Shown here one piece after another: positions 51,956-62,905 of a stretch of 64,000 nucleotides of DNA (position 1 is the first letter of the stretch; every line of letters starts with the position of its first letter). The notes below the pieces were generated by a model. It was given only the letters and a program-made list of their open reading frames with translations. It made no database searches and had not been told where the DNA came from. The stretch comes from Ficedula albicollis (lineage: Eukaryota; Chordata; Aves; Passeriformes; Muscicapidae). The position numbers were made by a program, and so were the translations under genes. The DNA lies in the NCBI RefSeq assembly GCF_000247815.1, contig NC_021673.1, positions 46,808,081 to 46,872,080 of the forward strand. Reading direction: 5' to 3'.

Positions 51956-53254
51956 TGTGCAGGCAGGAGAGCCTGAAAGGAGTGATGTTACTGAAGCAGT
52001 GTTGGAGCTTTGGGGACCACAGCCCCTTCTCCACCATTCCTGTTATTATTAACACATATTTAAACATTCAAACTGGAGGTTTCTGCTGGAGTGTTTCTTT
52101 TTCCTCAACATCTGAATGAGTAGAGCTGGAGGAAGGAATAACATTTTTCTCAATTTTTTTAATGTTTTTGCTGTTCAAGCAGTTTTCTCAGTGAAAAAAG
52201 TTAGCTTTGCTATGGCCTCCCCTTTTGGTTTCTGGACTCACAGGAGTTCTAAGGACAGAAGGAGTTTCTTGGTAGAAAACAGAGTCAGGAATATCCCTTT
52301 TGCTTCAGAAGCATTTGTGTGATTTTCTGCAAAAACGTAACCATGCATTTCCAGAAAACAACAGCAAAAATTGTTGTCTTTCAAGGTAATTGCCTGTTGT
52401 TATTTGAGGTTCAGGTAAGGCAAAAATGATGGTTGATCTCACCCCAAGAAACTTCTCTCTGAGCTTTGTGGCATCTTGGTCTCTTATTGCCACTGGTGCA
52501 GACGAGCAGACTCTCTCAGGATTGAACGCTGAGAGAAAATTCTGGTGCTGCAGGAGATGGAGCTTACACCCCTTACACTAGCTGAAGGGAGCCTGCTCTG
52601 ATGTATTTTAAATTATTATAGCAGCATTTGGCACTTTCCATTTAAAAGGCAAGTGCTAAAATAAATTGAGGCAATTTCTTATTTAGATACCAGGAAGTTG
52701 CAGGATAAAGGAGGAAAAAAGCAAAACAAAACTAAACAACCCAAACCAGCCAGAATCCAGATCTGTGCTTAAAATCTCCCCTACCTATTTAAGTTACTGT
52801 ACCAGCTCAGCTCAATATCTAAAACAAAGAAAATGAATTATGGAACAGCACGAGGAGAGCTTGTTAATTTTCCCAGTGATGCACTGTGAAATGAAAGCTT
52901 TATTCTAAGAATATCATATCCTCAGGGCTCTGTCTGGGGAGACACTGACAAATACAAATGTCCTTACAGTTTTTCTTTTATTTCTGCTTTATGGTGTACT
53001 CCAGACAGATTTCCAAAATTATATATAATAATATATAATCTGTAGTTCTGGTTTGGTGGAGTTCAAGCCTGTGATTTTCCAGGACATAGCTATGCCTTGT
53101 TTGAAAATGGAAGATCAAGTGCACATAATGAAAGGCAGATCAAATTCTAGAAGAATTTGCTTATTTCTTAATCAATATTAATATATGTGGCTTTAATTTC
53201 AGCATCTTTCCTCCTGTTGTGTGCCAAGGGAACATTAACAACAACAGCAGCTTT
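51956..53254. other. Intron or intergenic sequence
   Basis: A 50-base minus-strand segment at 52443-52492 has good splice-like ends and an open frame but fails to join neighbours in phase. Nothing else is supported. Confidence 0.35.
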
Positions 53255-53325
53255 ACATTTTTATGGCGTCTTTCATCAAGCAGGATTCAAAAGTGCTTTA
53301 CAAACCTCGGACAAAATTCTTCTTT
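53255..53325 (+). repeat. Old amniote interspersed element, copy 1
   Basis: tttatggcgtctttcatcaa followed by ggattcaaaagtgctttaca belongs to a widely dispersed old element of amniote genomes (pattern: gcgcctttcatc ... caaagcgctttacaaac). I cannot name the family with certainty. Confidence 0.5.
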
Positions 53326-55164
53326 GATCAGCACTGAAAATCTCTTAATCCATGGTGCAAATCTCTGTTGCACTTTCTGTGCCTTTTCTGCACATAGGAC
53401 TTCCATTGATTTCTACAGCAATTGTGTGTGTATGAAACAAGTGCAGAATGTGTAATGGAAACCTGCACTGCAGAAAAAAAGGAGGTAAAAAATGCACATG
53501 TATGGATCTCTTGCCCATGGCAGAAGTGTATCACTGCTGTAGCAGATCCCGCTCACAATCTGTATGCATTTAAAAAAAAAAGATCCAGTCTCAGTTCCCT
53601 AACTGGTGTTACAGAAGAGGGTCTTCCTTAAAGAAGGAAAAGAACAAATATTGGCTCCTGTGCAGAAATTTCCTTCTTTGTTTCAGGGAGGCTTCTCTGT
53701 CAGACCCTTTGAATTTCCTCCTGAAAGCAGAAGGTGAGGTCTGACTGTCAATTGCCAGTGAGTGGCTGCTCCCAGGTGAGTGCTGTGGGTGCAAACAGCT
53801 TTTACCCTAAAAAGCACCTTTCATGACGAACATCCCTGGGTGATGTCTCCTGCAAATGGCAGGACAAGGGGCCCAAAATTTCCAGAGCTTCTGTACTGTG
53901 TATGTGCAAACCTTGCTTAGCTAAAATCTAGCTTGGAAATTGTACAAGGTTTCTCAGGAGATTCCTGAGAAAATGGTAGATTTAGAAAAGCCCTCCATTT
54001 TTCAGCTTTCTAATCTATAGCTAAATCAGGAGGTGCAGAAGGAATGCAGCAAACAGTGTTTCCTGAACTAATTCCAAGTTCAGTCTGGGCAAACCCCTGA
54101 ATTATCTATGTCTGATGAGGTTTTTTCATCCTTAGAGCTAATGCTGTGTTTGTGATTAGAGTTTACAAGTGGTGAGGAACACTTTCCTATTTAATCATCA
54201 GAAAATGATGAGCAGCATCCTACTGAGATGAGCGGAGATCCCAAAATTATCATTAATTCTGTAGATACTTCTATTCAGTAATCAAGATTTCAATCGTGGT
54301 GTTGAACTCATAAATCTCTCACCCTGACATGCCCTATTTTACTAGGACATTCTGTTTCTCATGAGTAAAACCATATTTTTAATGAGAAAATCATTCAGAA
54401 TTAAATGTCCCCTGGGGATGCTATTTGAAGAAGAAAAATGCCTCACTTGCCAAGACAGGTATAGTAATGTGGTGAGGAATCTTTTAACTACTTCATCTGG
54501 AAAATAAAAGAGAGAATATTACCTCTATGAGTGTGAACAATTTTGGTCTACTTCAGAATGAATATTGCAGTCTAAGGCAACATGTTCATTTATCTCACCT
54601 GATGAATTCTCCAAAGATTTTATTCCTGTCTGTTTAAAGCCTTTCTTTTCCAAAGAGTGGAATTTGCTGTTTAAGTGATTATTTTCCTTGCATTTCCTCC
54701 AGCTAGTACATCTACACCTGTGTTTGTATTCATGTGTTTAATATCTGTTACCTAACAGGATTGCCAACTAGCAGGCACACTGTTATCAAGAGTTCTATCA
54801 CTGGTGCTAATCACATGCATTAGAAACATGATTGTGCAGTGTAAATGTGATTCTATCCAAAACTGGTTTCCTTCTAATTGCCAGCCTTAAAAACCCCTAA
54901 TTATTAGTTTAAAGGTGGCTGAAATTCATTAGGAACTCAACAGGAACCCTTCTTTGAGTGTCTCTGAGAAATCAGGTGAAGTCAAAGTCAAGGGGTATAT
55001 ATGGAGCCCACCCTCCATCCACAAGAGCCATCATCACAAGGTACTGCTGCATCTTTGACTTCTGAAACTCTGCCTTGAGCTTGCTCATGATTTAGAGCGA
55101 AGAGTTCAGTGGTGTTTGAAGGCAGCTAGTGAAAGTCTAAAGTAACTTGATCCAAATAATTAAA
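53326..55164. other. AT-rich intron or intergenic sequence
   Basis: Frames at 53422-53631 and 53609-53794 were judged chance. No other feature was identified. Confidence 0.4.
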
Positions 55165-55300
55165 CTTAGCGATAAATTGGTGCTTTTCATCTTCAAAGTG
55201 CTTTACAAACATTAATTAGTTGAGCTCAGCAAAGCCTCATAGTGTGGAAGCCACTCAATCCCTGTCTCCTGTGAAGCGACTTCCACGATTGTGTCCCCCC
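55165..55300 (+). repeat. Old amniote interspersed element, copy 2
   Basis: tggtgcttttcatcttcaaa and gtgctttacaaacattaatt, then a cctcatagtgtgg segment, match the same dispersed element as the copy at 53255. This copy extends further 3'. Confidence 0.5.
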
Positions 55301-56332
55301 ACATGCTATTTTTAGTACATGCAAGGGCCTGCCTCACGTTTCTTTACTTTCTCTTAACATGGCACAAACCTTTTCTGTGTTGAAAATCACGCTGGCTTAG
55401 TAATGGGTGTATGGGGGAGGTTTTAAAATTAAATTGCTTTTTAAAACAGCAATTGGCCTGGGTTTTCCTGGAAGAACTGAGGCATACAAAGATCAGAAGC
55501 AGGCACCTTCACACCCTGAGCCAGCTTCCAAATCTTCAAGCCTTGTGTCCCCTTTGAACATGAAAAGCTCTGTTTCAGCACACCAAGAGGTGGATCCATC
55601 GGCTGCCGGTCAGCGCGAGTGCGTGTCCCACTGTGAGCAAAGTTATGGCGAATTTCAGTGCCTGCCTGGCTGCCAGGTTCCCATGCCCAGTAACACATCT
55701 GAAAAAATGTCCAGAGGGAAAGAGTATACTCTCTTCAGGGCTCTGCATCATGTTGTCACAGGGCTGTGCTTCTTCCTCAGGCTCAGAAACATCTTTTTCT
55801 GCTGGATTCTGGTGATCCTGAGGAGACAGACATGCTTTTTGCCAATTTGCCTATTTTGTGACACAAATTAACAATTTTATCGTGGCTCTTCTCCTTGCAT
55901 GTGTGGCTGCTTTGCCCTGGATTGGCTCAGCTCTTACTCCAGGAGAGCTGCTGGAATCTTCCCTACAGAAGCAGCCCCATTCTCCCATTGCCTCCCCCTT
56001 CTCATTTGGTAGCTGCTGTTTCAGACATTTCCAGCTGCATTGGTACAGTATACTAAGTCCAGTTGTATGTTTTCCTATATGGCTGAGCTCCTGATGAACT
56101 TCTTCAAAAGTTACTCTATTGCAGTCATGGTGCATTAATGTCATCAAACAGCTGTTCAGGCACTAACCCTTCAATTTACTTGCCTGTCTGTTTGCCTTTC
56201 TTCAACTTGACTTTTACTTTACAAAAATAGTGGGGCAGCCTGCCTACTACAAGTAGGAATATGTAAGTGAAGACCTCGTGGCTCTTATTGCAGGAAGCAT
56301 CTCTGAAAAGAAAAAGGCAAAGGGCCATTGTT
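55301..56332. other. Intergenic or intron sequence
   Basis: Holds a 154-codon plus-strand frame (55407-55871), the longest one outside simple repeats. Its length is within chance expectation for 64 kb, and no motif or splice context supports it. Confidence 0.4.
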
Positions 56333-56372
56333 TGGTTTTTGTTTGGTTTTTGTTTGGTTTTTTTTTTTTCTT
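56333..56372. repeat. (TTTGGTTTTTG)n low-complexity tract
   Basis: Three to four copies of an about 11-base T/G unit, ending in poly-T. Confidence 0.85.
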
Positions 56373-56663
56373 GGCTACTGGCTTTTAAAAAGACAAATAA
56401 GCAGACAGTCCAAAATAATCTTATTTGTTCGGTGTGGTAGACCCAAAACCTTGCTGAAAAGAACAGGTCTCCTGCTTGCATGCCAGCCTACGATGAGAAA
56501 GCCCAGGGGAGAGTTGTATTCCTGTTTTTCAGCATGACTTTCACAAAGTTGTTTTCCTTCTCAGTGTCTCAGGTCCGCACATGACAGGGAAGAGTGGAAG
56601 CAGAGGGGAGGTGAGCAGTCAAGTTCATCCAGAAGGCACTGGGGGGGTTGTACAAACCCTTAC

Positions 56664-56732
56664 AGACTTCCCTCTGTTGCACTCCCCATTAGGTTTCACC
56701 ACTTCCCATTCACAATAGCCGAGCATCACTTC
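56664..56732 (-). CDS. Candidate internal exon, unidentified gene
   Basis: The segment is 69 bases, 23 codons, phase 0 to 0. The acceptor is attcattttgttccag (strong) and the donor TCT|GTAAGG. The other two frames contain stops. The peptide includes LGYCEWEVVKPNGE, which looks like a genuine folded segment. It follows a possible exon at 56933-57078 in the right phase. Confidence 0.4.
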
Positions 56733-56932
56733 CTGGAACAAAATGAATGTATTACACTGTTTTCTCTGTAACTTGTAGCTACTCAGCTGCTTATTTTTGT
56801 CTGGCAATGCTAACTGCAGCTCTAGGTTTGACTCTGTTTCCTGACCAACCCCAGTGCATTGTCTGTCTTCTAGCACAATCTTAAAATAGCCTATCCTGGT
56901 CTCTGTGAAAGCCAGCATAGATGGATTTATAC

Positions 56933-57078
56933 CCCTGTCTCAAAAATGTTCAGGCCTTTGGAGTTGTTGCAGAAAATATCTGTGATGGAAGTTGTGTGGT
57001 ACTTTAATCTCAAAATCACAAAATATTCATCAAAAGGAAAACTGGGTGGTTTTTGTCCTTCAGGCATCAGTTTTATCT
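56933..57078 (-). CDS. Candidate internal exon, weak
   Basis: The segment is 146 bases, phase 1 to 0, with acceptor ggggtaaatctgtag and donor GGG|GTATAA. The frame is open for 48 codons (including PSFPFDEYFVILRLKYHT) and joins the phase-0 exon at 56664-56732. The acceptor has a mediocre pyrimidine tract and the donor is poor. Confidence 0.25.
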
Positions 57079-58277
57079 CTACAGATTTACCCCAAAACCC
57101 CAAAAGAAACAGCCATACCTCTCCAAAATTTTCCATATTAGAATTCCTTGTTGTATGTGTATATCAGTCTCATTCATATCACTCTGGGTTTTCTATAGGA
57201 GCATGGGGTGCCTGGAATAAACAGGTACAGCATTAACACTGGGAATGCAAGTACTGAGTGGCAAATCCCTTTGTAGCAATAAGTTTTCCTCAGAGAAAAC
57301 AAGTGATTTGCTGAAAATAAAATAGTTTGAAATTTTCACTGGATTTGCATTGCTGCAAAACAAAATTCAATAAAAACAATCTAAAGCTTTCATTCTGGTA
57401 TTGAGAAAAAAATTAGTGCCACTTCTGTTTCACTAACTTCTGCCACTTCCGATACTTCTTTCAATTTATTTTGTAATTAAAAATCTTGTAGATGCTTAAG
57501 CCAGAGGAAAAAATTTAATTTGAGGCTGAAGAAAATGCTACAGTTAACTTAAATTGATTGCCAAAAAATGTTGGAAAGATTTCATTGCAGGACAGCTGCA
57601 AATGAATTTCTCTCATGATTTCTCAGCAAAGCCAGGAAAAATAAAAATCTCAGTTATTTACACAGCTCTGTTATTTATTCTCATAATAGTTTTTTTATCT
57701 GATGGCTTCATATATCAAAGTAAAGCAAATGGGAGAAGACAATGGGGATTGTGACTCCAGCGGGATTATATGGGCTTATTAAATATTTGTTTCCCTTATT
57801 GGACCTTCACTTACAGCTAAGGGGCAGTTATTTCTTAATAAATCAATTGCTTGTGATCAGTTGCCTGTGCCTTTTCCTTTTCACAACTCCATGTAAAGGA
57901 TGTCAGCATAAATGAGAAGAATGCCCTATTAAGTTCATCATACACAAGACCTTCCAACTTCACCTCATCATTAAAACCATAACAGACCTCCAGAGCAGTC
58001 TTTGAACTCACCTTTCTTTGCTAGATAAAGGGCAGCAGGTGAAGAATCGCAACAGCAACAAACACAAATGTAGGGGACTTGAGAAAGTGTCTATCACAGA
58101 AAATGACTACTGTTCACCTAATGTCATTTTGGGGCATGGCATGTTATAGATGACCTGGAAAGCAGACATCAAATACAAAGAGTATTTTTAAAGACCCTCA
58201 AGTGGAATTTTGGGCTGTTTTTGGCTGTTTGTCTCTTGTCCAGTGGTGGGGCTATGAAGAACCACTCCAGACACTAC
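57079..58277. other. AT-rich intron or intergenic sequence
   Basis: No feature seen. Confidence 0.45.
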
Positions 58278-58400
58278 CCAGGGAGCCTGCACTAGGTCTG
58301 AAATGCTCGTGAAGTCAAAGGCTTCAGATTTTAGGTCCATAATAGCAACGTTGCCATCTCTGCCATGCCTGAAGCTGGAGGCACCCACGGCTGTGCACGG
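58278..58400 (-). CDS. Candidate internal exon, weak
   Basis: The segment is 123 bases, 41 codons, phase 0 to 0, with acceptor tctgctcctgtctgagcag and donor TGG|GTAGTG. It is part of a 118-codon frame on the minus strand. The peptide includes NVAIMDLKSEAFDF. Its end phase does not fit the candidate at 57078, so an exon is missing or one of the two calls is false. Confidence 0.25.
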
Positions 58401-59584
58401 CTGCTCAGACAGGAGCAGACACTGGGCAAACTGGCAGAGGAGTGCCCACACCAACAGGGGAGAGACAGCAGTGAATCCTTGAATTCTGAAGGACTTCTTT
58501 GCACTCAACAGAGGTAGCAAGTCTTTAATCTGAAGACCAAGCAAAATATTTCAGCTGGTTCTAGTTCTGCTAGCCTGAATTCCTTTACTTTTAGGATTTT
58601 GGCTGAGTGCTCATCTCACCACTTCTTTTGTAACTGAGAGATGAATAGTGGGGTTGGGGAACACCCTCACTTCAAAAAATTCACAATTGAAACAGCAAGC
58701 ACAGCACTTTCAGGCATGAGATGCAACATTAAAATGTAGACTACTCTAATAAGGCTAAGAGGATTTTTGTGTTTTCATTAAATACCCAAATTAGTCATCT
58801 CTCTAAACATGGTACCGTATACTGCACACTTCCAAGTGTAACTGGCATTAGAGTTGTGGGTTTGGGGAGAGTTTTTTACTCATCTGGTTTCCCTAGCAGT
58901 GTGTCCTGCATCTCATTCAATGAGCGAAGCATACCACAGTCATCCTCCTCTCTTTCCAGAATCCTCATGTTGCTGTCAAAAAATACAGCAATATGATACA
59001 TTCACCCCATAACAGCAGAAGGAGCTTTCTGCCAGGGCATGAAGGGTGTAGCACTATTTCTTGCCGCAGACAGTGGGGATCATAGGAGCCTGTGTCTCAG
59101 ATGAGTCAAGACACCTCAGAAGAGAAGACAGACTATAAGTAGGAACACAAGGGAAGAGACCAGGACAGCTGGTGGCACCAAGTTGATTTTCACGTTTCAT
59201 GAGAAAGCACCCTTCCAAAACAGCGGTTTTCTTTCCCAGCACATATGTTCAATTTGCCTCCTTCCTGAGCTGCAGGTTGCTTGGGGATAGAGTCTGCCAG
59301 CACTGCTGCCTGAGCAAGCTTGCCAAAGCAGTAGAGCAAAGTGTGACCTCTGGTATGGGAACTGCAGTGGGGAGCTCTGGGGACGCTGGTAATCACCCAG
59401 CGTGGAGCTTGGGCAGCCAGTGGGGTTAGCACCTCTACTCCAGGGGGAAACAGGAAGAAATGCTGCTAATAACTTCAGCTGCTGCAGCCTCTGGGTCTGG
59501 CTCACCTGAGAGGCAGTGCCTTTGGCTGCCAGAGCAGAGCCACAGTGGATGCACAGAGGCTTCTTAAAAGAGCATGCCTTTTGT
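58401..59584. other. Intergenic sequence
   Basis: Overlapping frames of up to 132 codons (59197-59595, minus) lie in a GC-richer patch. No splice or start context supports them. Confidence 0.4.
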
Positions 59585-59755
59585 ACCAACTGCAAGGGAA
59601 TAATGTCACCTACTCAGCCACCAGGCCTGCTTTCCACAGTGCCTAAGCCTTTCCTTAGAAGTTTCCTATTCAAGCGCTTAGCCTGACCAGGGCTGACCTT
59701 GCTTAGCTTATGAGATGTAACAAGATCACTGCCTGAGGTGTGAAATGACACTGGA
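59585..59755 (-). mobile_element. 5S-rRNA-derived SINE (SINE3-type)
   Basis: On the minus strand gatcttgttacatctca, taagctaagcaaggtcagcc, ctggtcagg and cttgaataggaaac line up with the 3' half of 5S rRNA (gatctcgtctgatctc, gaagctaagcagggtc, cttggatgggagac). This is followed by a tail (cactgtggaaagc, gctgagtaggtgaca) shared by sauropsid 5S-derived SINEs. It is diverged, so old. The 73-codon frame at 59614-59835 largely falls in it and is not a gene. Confidence 0.65.
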
Positions 59756-60714
59756 ATGGAGGTCATGATCTTACGGAAAGCATCTCCTTCCTCTGCTGCC
59801 ATGTCTCCTCCTGGCTCCCCAGCCCCAGCATCCAACTAATCAGGCAGAAACAAATGCACTGTGCTTCTAGCACACCACTGGCAGAATATAAAAATCTGTC
59901 CTTTTACTATTCAGTCATCTCAGTGGTATAGATTTTTTTTTTATGAATATGAATTCAAAGATCAAATGTCCCTTTTTTATGATTTTTTTTGGGTCACTAC
60001 TTCAACAGAAACAAAAAGTGTTTCCTCTAGGTCTGTCTCTGTAAGATGCCAAAACAGATTAACAGACAGACAAACAGAGAGAAGCATTTTAGCAACATGT
60101 ACAGAACACCAAATCAATCATTCTGAATGAATAATACATTTAAGCAGCAATACGAACGGCAGAAAATTCATCTGCATCTACAGAGAAACTACCTGGACCC
60201 ATTTCAAGGTAGAATATTCTACAGAAAATACAGAAGGCACTTTTATTTTGGCATTTCAAATAAGAATAAATTTGTGTATGTGCCACACTAGACAGGGTTA
60301 TGTATGTGCCACACTAGACAGGGCAGTTTCTGCGAATGAATGGGCATTACTAGATCGAGCTATGGAGAAATATACAGCTTTTTATTTACAGGTCATTAGA
60401 ATAACACAGTATACAGACTGCATATACACAGAAAATACAAATATTTTCTGCAACATTCATGAATGACTTCTCGTATTAACTGCTCTGAGAAACTTTTTTT
60501 TTGTAGGGAGCCATGAGTTATATGTTTTTATTGTGATGCAATAAAGAATGAGCTTGAGAAGCAAACTTAGCAGGATAAAGTTGGAGATAAATTATACACA
60601 CATAAAAAAAAAGCATTGAAATTCAAGTAAAGGTTTCAGCGGCAGGCCTAATGAACAAAAGAAAGGAGGGGAAGTGCCCTTCTGCTGAGTTAAACCAGGC
60701 TCGGATCCATGGGG
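59756..60714. other. AT-rich intergenic sequence
   Basis: Contains the 26-bp duplication listed at 60275. Otherwise nothing was seen. Confidence 0.45.
60275..60326. repeat. Tandem duplication, 2 x 26 bp
   Basis: tgtatgtgccacactagaca is repeated at 60275 and 60301, with differences only at the unit ends. Confidence 0.92.
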
Positions 60715-60731
60715 ACATTTCAATGGTCTTG

Positions 60732-60737
60732 TTTATT
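60732..60737 (-). terminator. Polyadenylation signal AATAAA
   Basis: AATAAA on the minus strand lies 74-79 bases downstream of the TGA of the candidate terminal exon at 60811-60965. This spacing would give a compact 3' untranslated region. As a hexamer in AT-rich DNA it is weak evidence alone. Confidence 0.4.
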
Positions 60738-60810
60738 TTTATCATTAAAACTAAGCTGACTTTTGAAGGGGAAAGAAAAACAAAAAGCCCCAAGGGCTGT
60801 TAACCTTTCT

Positions 60811-60965
60811 TCAGGAGCGAAAGGGAAGGTCATCAAAAGTTTTGTGACTCTTATGAGGAAATAAAGCAAAGGCGGGTGGTGGAGGCTGCTCTGTGCTAAA
60901 TAAATTGGATGAAAGCTCCTGCACTGCTGCAGCCAGCAGATTCTCACTGGAGGTGGAAGGGGTCC
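60811..60965 (-). CDS. Candidate terminal coding exon of an unidentified gene
   Basis: The acceptor is very strong (ccatgcctgctcctgtcatctcag). The frame starts with two bases of a split codon and runs 50 codons to TGA, with a Ser/Pro-rich, protein-like C terminus (STEQPPPPAFALFPHKSH). An AATAAA follows. This suggests the 3' end of a minus-strand gene whose body lies to the right, possibly outside the window. An alternative frame is also open through and beyond the TGA, so the call is not certain. Confidence 0.42.
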
Positions 60966-61020
60966 CTGAGATGACAGGAGCAGGCATGGGAAATTCAGGG
61001 AGTTAGCATTTTTTCCTTAC

Positions 61021-61140
61021 TGTGGAGGAATGGTTATTAAATGAAGGCTGATCTGGTTGATATTGGTGCACTTGCCTATAAAACTTTACTGTGAGGAGTT
61101 CAGCTAAAGGCAGTGAAGCCAGTATGCAGACAAGGGGCTT
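61021..61140 (-). CDS. Candidate internal exon, weak
   Basis: The segment is 120 bases, 40 codons, phase 0 to 0, with acceptor gctggttccctttgcag and donor ACA|GTAAGG. A second strong acceptor (ctcctcacag) lies inside. Only one frame is open; the peptide includes VHQYQPDQPSFNNHSS. It lies just upstream of the terminal candidate, but its end phase (0) does not match that exon's start (phase 1). Confidence 0.28.
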
Positions 61141-62755
61141 CTGCAAAGGGAACCAGCTCCTACTCTGCTGTGGGTGGTCAAATCCCTCTCTGTGATGGGG
61201 TGATTTGTAAGAAAACCTAAAGAAGTACTTCAATGTTTTCCCTCACCAGCTGAGTCACAGTAACTTATGCTAAAGGAGAACACAAGACTGTTGAGATGGG
61301 CTAAGATTTGTTTGCCCATGTCTGTCGAATGGTGATTAACTTCAGAAGGTAGTCACAGAGCAAATGAGAAGGAAACAGCCACCATTCATCATCGGGTGGC
61401 CTCTGGATACAAATCCTGCTTTCACAGTTCCTACGGCAGAAGGTTAAAAATGATGCAGTCTGGATTGCAGCAGACATTTTGTGTTTGCCCATAAGTTCAG
61501 GCCAGCAGTGGGAGAGATGGCTAGGGTATAGTCCTGCCCCTTTCCCTGAAACCAATTTAAATGTGTTTGAGGGGTTTAGACTGGAAAAGAGAAACCTTTG
61601 CAAGATTAAGCTGAAGGCTGATTTCCTCTCCTTAGTGGGAATCCCAAGAAGCATAAGGGATACCAAAAAAGAGATGTGACCAGAGACACACAGAAATCCA
61701 TTTCCCCTAGGATACTGCACATTCCTGATTATCTTCAGGACTAGAAGCAGCAGACAAGGAGTGGTCTCTCTAGAAGTGAATTTTGAAGGTCAAAAATAGT
61801 GCTCCTTTTCCTATTCTCTACACCCTGACTCTTCTCTGCCTCTCAGATGGAGAGCTGAGAATCCAAACTAGCATATTTTTGAAAATGTGACTCAGAAAAG
61901 AGGAGAAATGCAGCCTCTGCCAAGTGGCACAAGTTCATTCGTTTTCAGTTTTATTTAAATTACTAAACTCATGCAGATTACTTGAGATCAATTTTGCTCA
62001 CCTTTGCAAATGGTTAAGAATTTGCATTAATGCTCAAAGAGTCTTCATAAAACTGACAAAAAAAGGAAAAAGCAACTTTAATGAAGAACCAGCAGGATTT
62101 CTTCTTTCCAACTTCTGCATCCTTTTAGAAGGATGCTACGAGAGAGAGAAAGCAACCAAAGAAGTATAAAGTGTATAATTCATACATTCTCAGGAAAATT
62201 ATTTCCCCAGATATTTGTGAGGTCTGTAGCTTCTCTGAAATCTGACATGAACTATAGGGAGACAAAGGCATTTTAAAAAAATCTCAGTCAGAGGGAGCAC
62301 TGTCCTCAAGAGATCAAATGAGCACTTATCAGGAAGAATATTTGGTTATTAAATGCACCATTGAGTCTTTTAAATATCACTCATTGGGTCATAAATTCCT
62401 ATTTAATGTAGATAATCCATTGTTGTCCCATGTAGATAGAAGGTAAAAACAGTAAAAGTTTCACCAGCAATCCACCCTGGTCCCCCGAGTCCCTCCTTTC
62501 ACACACTTAAAAACAGGTGATAGTGCTGCTGTCTTCTACTCTCGATCACTGTACTATGGCTCACACTTTCTCTGGATTTCACATCCTGCTCACCTATCTC
62601 TGTTTAGGCTCCTCTTTGCACGGATCATGCTTTCCTCTCACCCTTGCTCTCTCCCACTCTTTACACAAATGGCTTTCCCAAGATGGGTATTGCTGACAAC
62701 AGCCTACCCACTGCCACCTTTGCAAGCTGCTCTTTCATGTTACTTTTCACTGAAT
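61141..62755. other. Intergenic or intron sequence
   Basis: A 139-codon minus-strand frame (61301-61720) lacks splice support. No named repeat was seen. Confidence 0.4.
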
Positions 62756-62905
62756 CTTAGATTTATTTGGGTTGGGAGGGACCTTAAAGATTATTTAATT
62801 TCAATCCCACATGGGGGAGATTGAATCCCCATGCACAGGGACGCCTTCCACTAGACCAGGTTTCTCAAAGCCCTATCCAAGTTGGCCTTGTACATTTTAT
62901 TTTGT
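62756..62905 (-). mobile_element. CR1 LINE 3' fragment
   Basis: Reverse-oriented CR1 3' end: tttgggttgggagggacctt, gacgccttccactagaccag and gtttctcaaagccctatcca, then gttggccttgtacattt. The octamer tail would be at the left edge (tgaatcttag) and is degraded. About 150 bases, moderately diverged. Confidence 0.9.

Noticed and set aside
52443..52492. 50-base minus-strand mini-exon
   Set aside because: Too short to judge coding potential; its phase does not fit neighbouring candidates.
55407..55871. 154-codon plus-strand frame
   Set aside because: Its length is expected by chance among roughly 128 kb of two-strand sequence, and it has no motif, splice site or codon bias that I can see.
59614..59835. 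73-residue protein-like frame starting with ATG on the minus strand
   Set aside because: Most of it coincides with the 5S-derived SINE.
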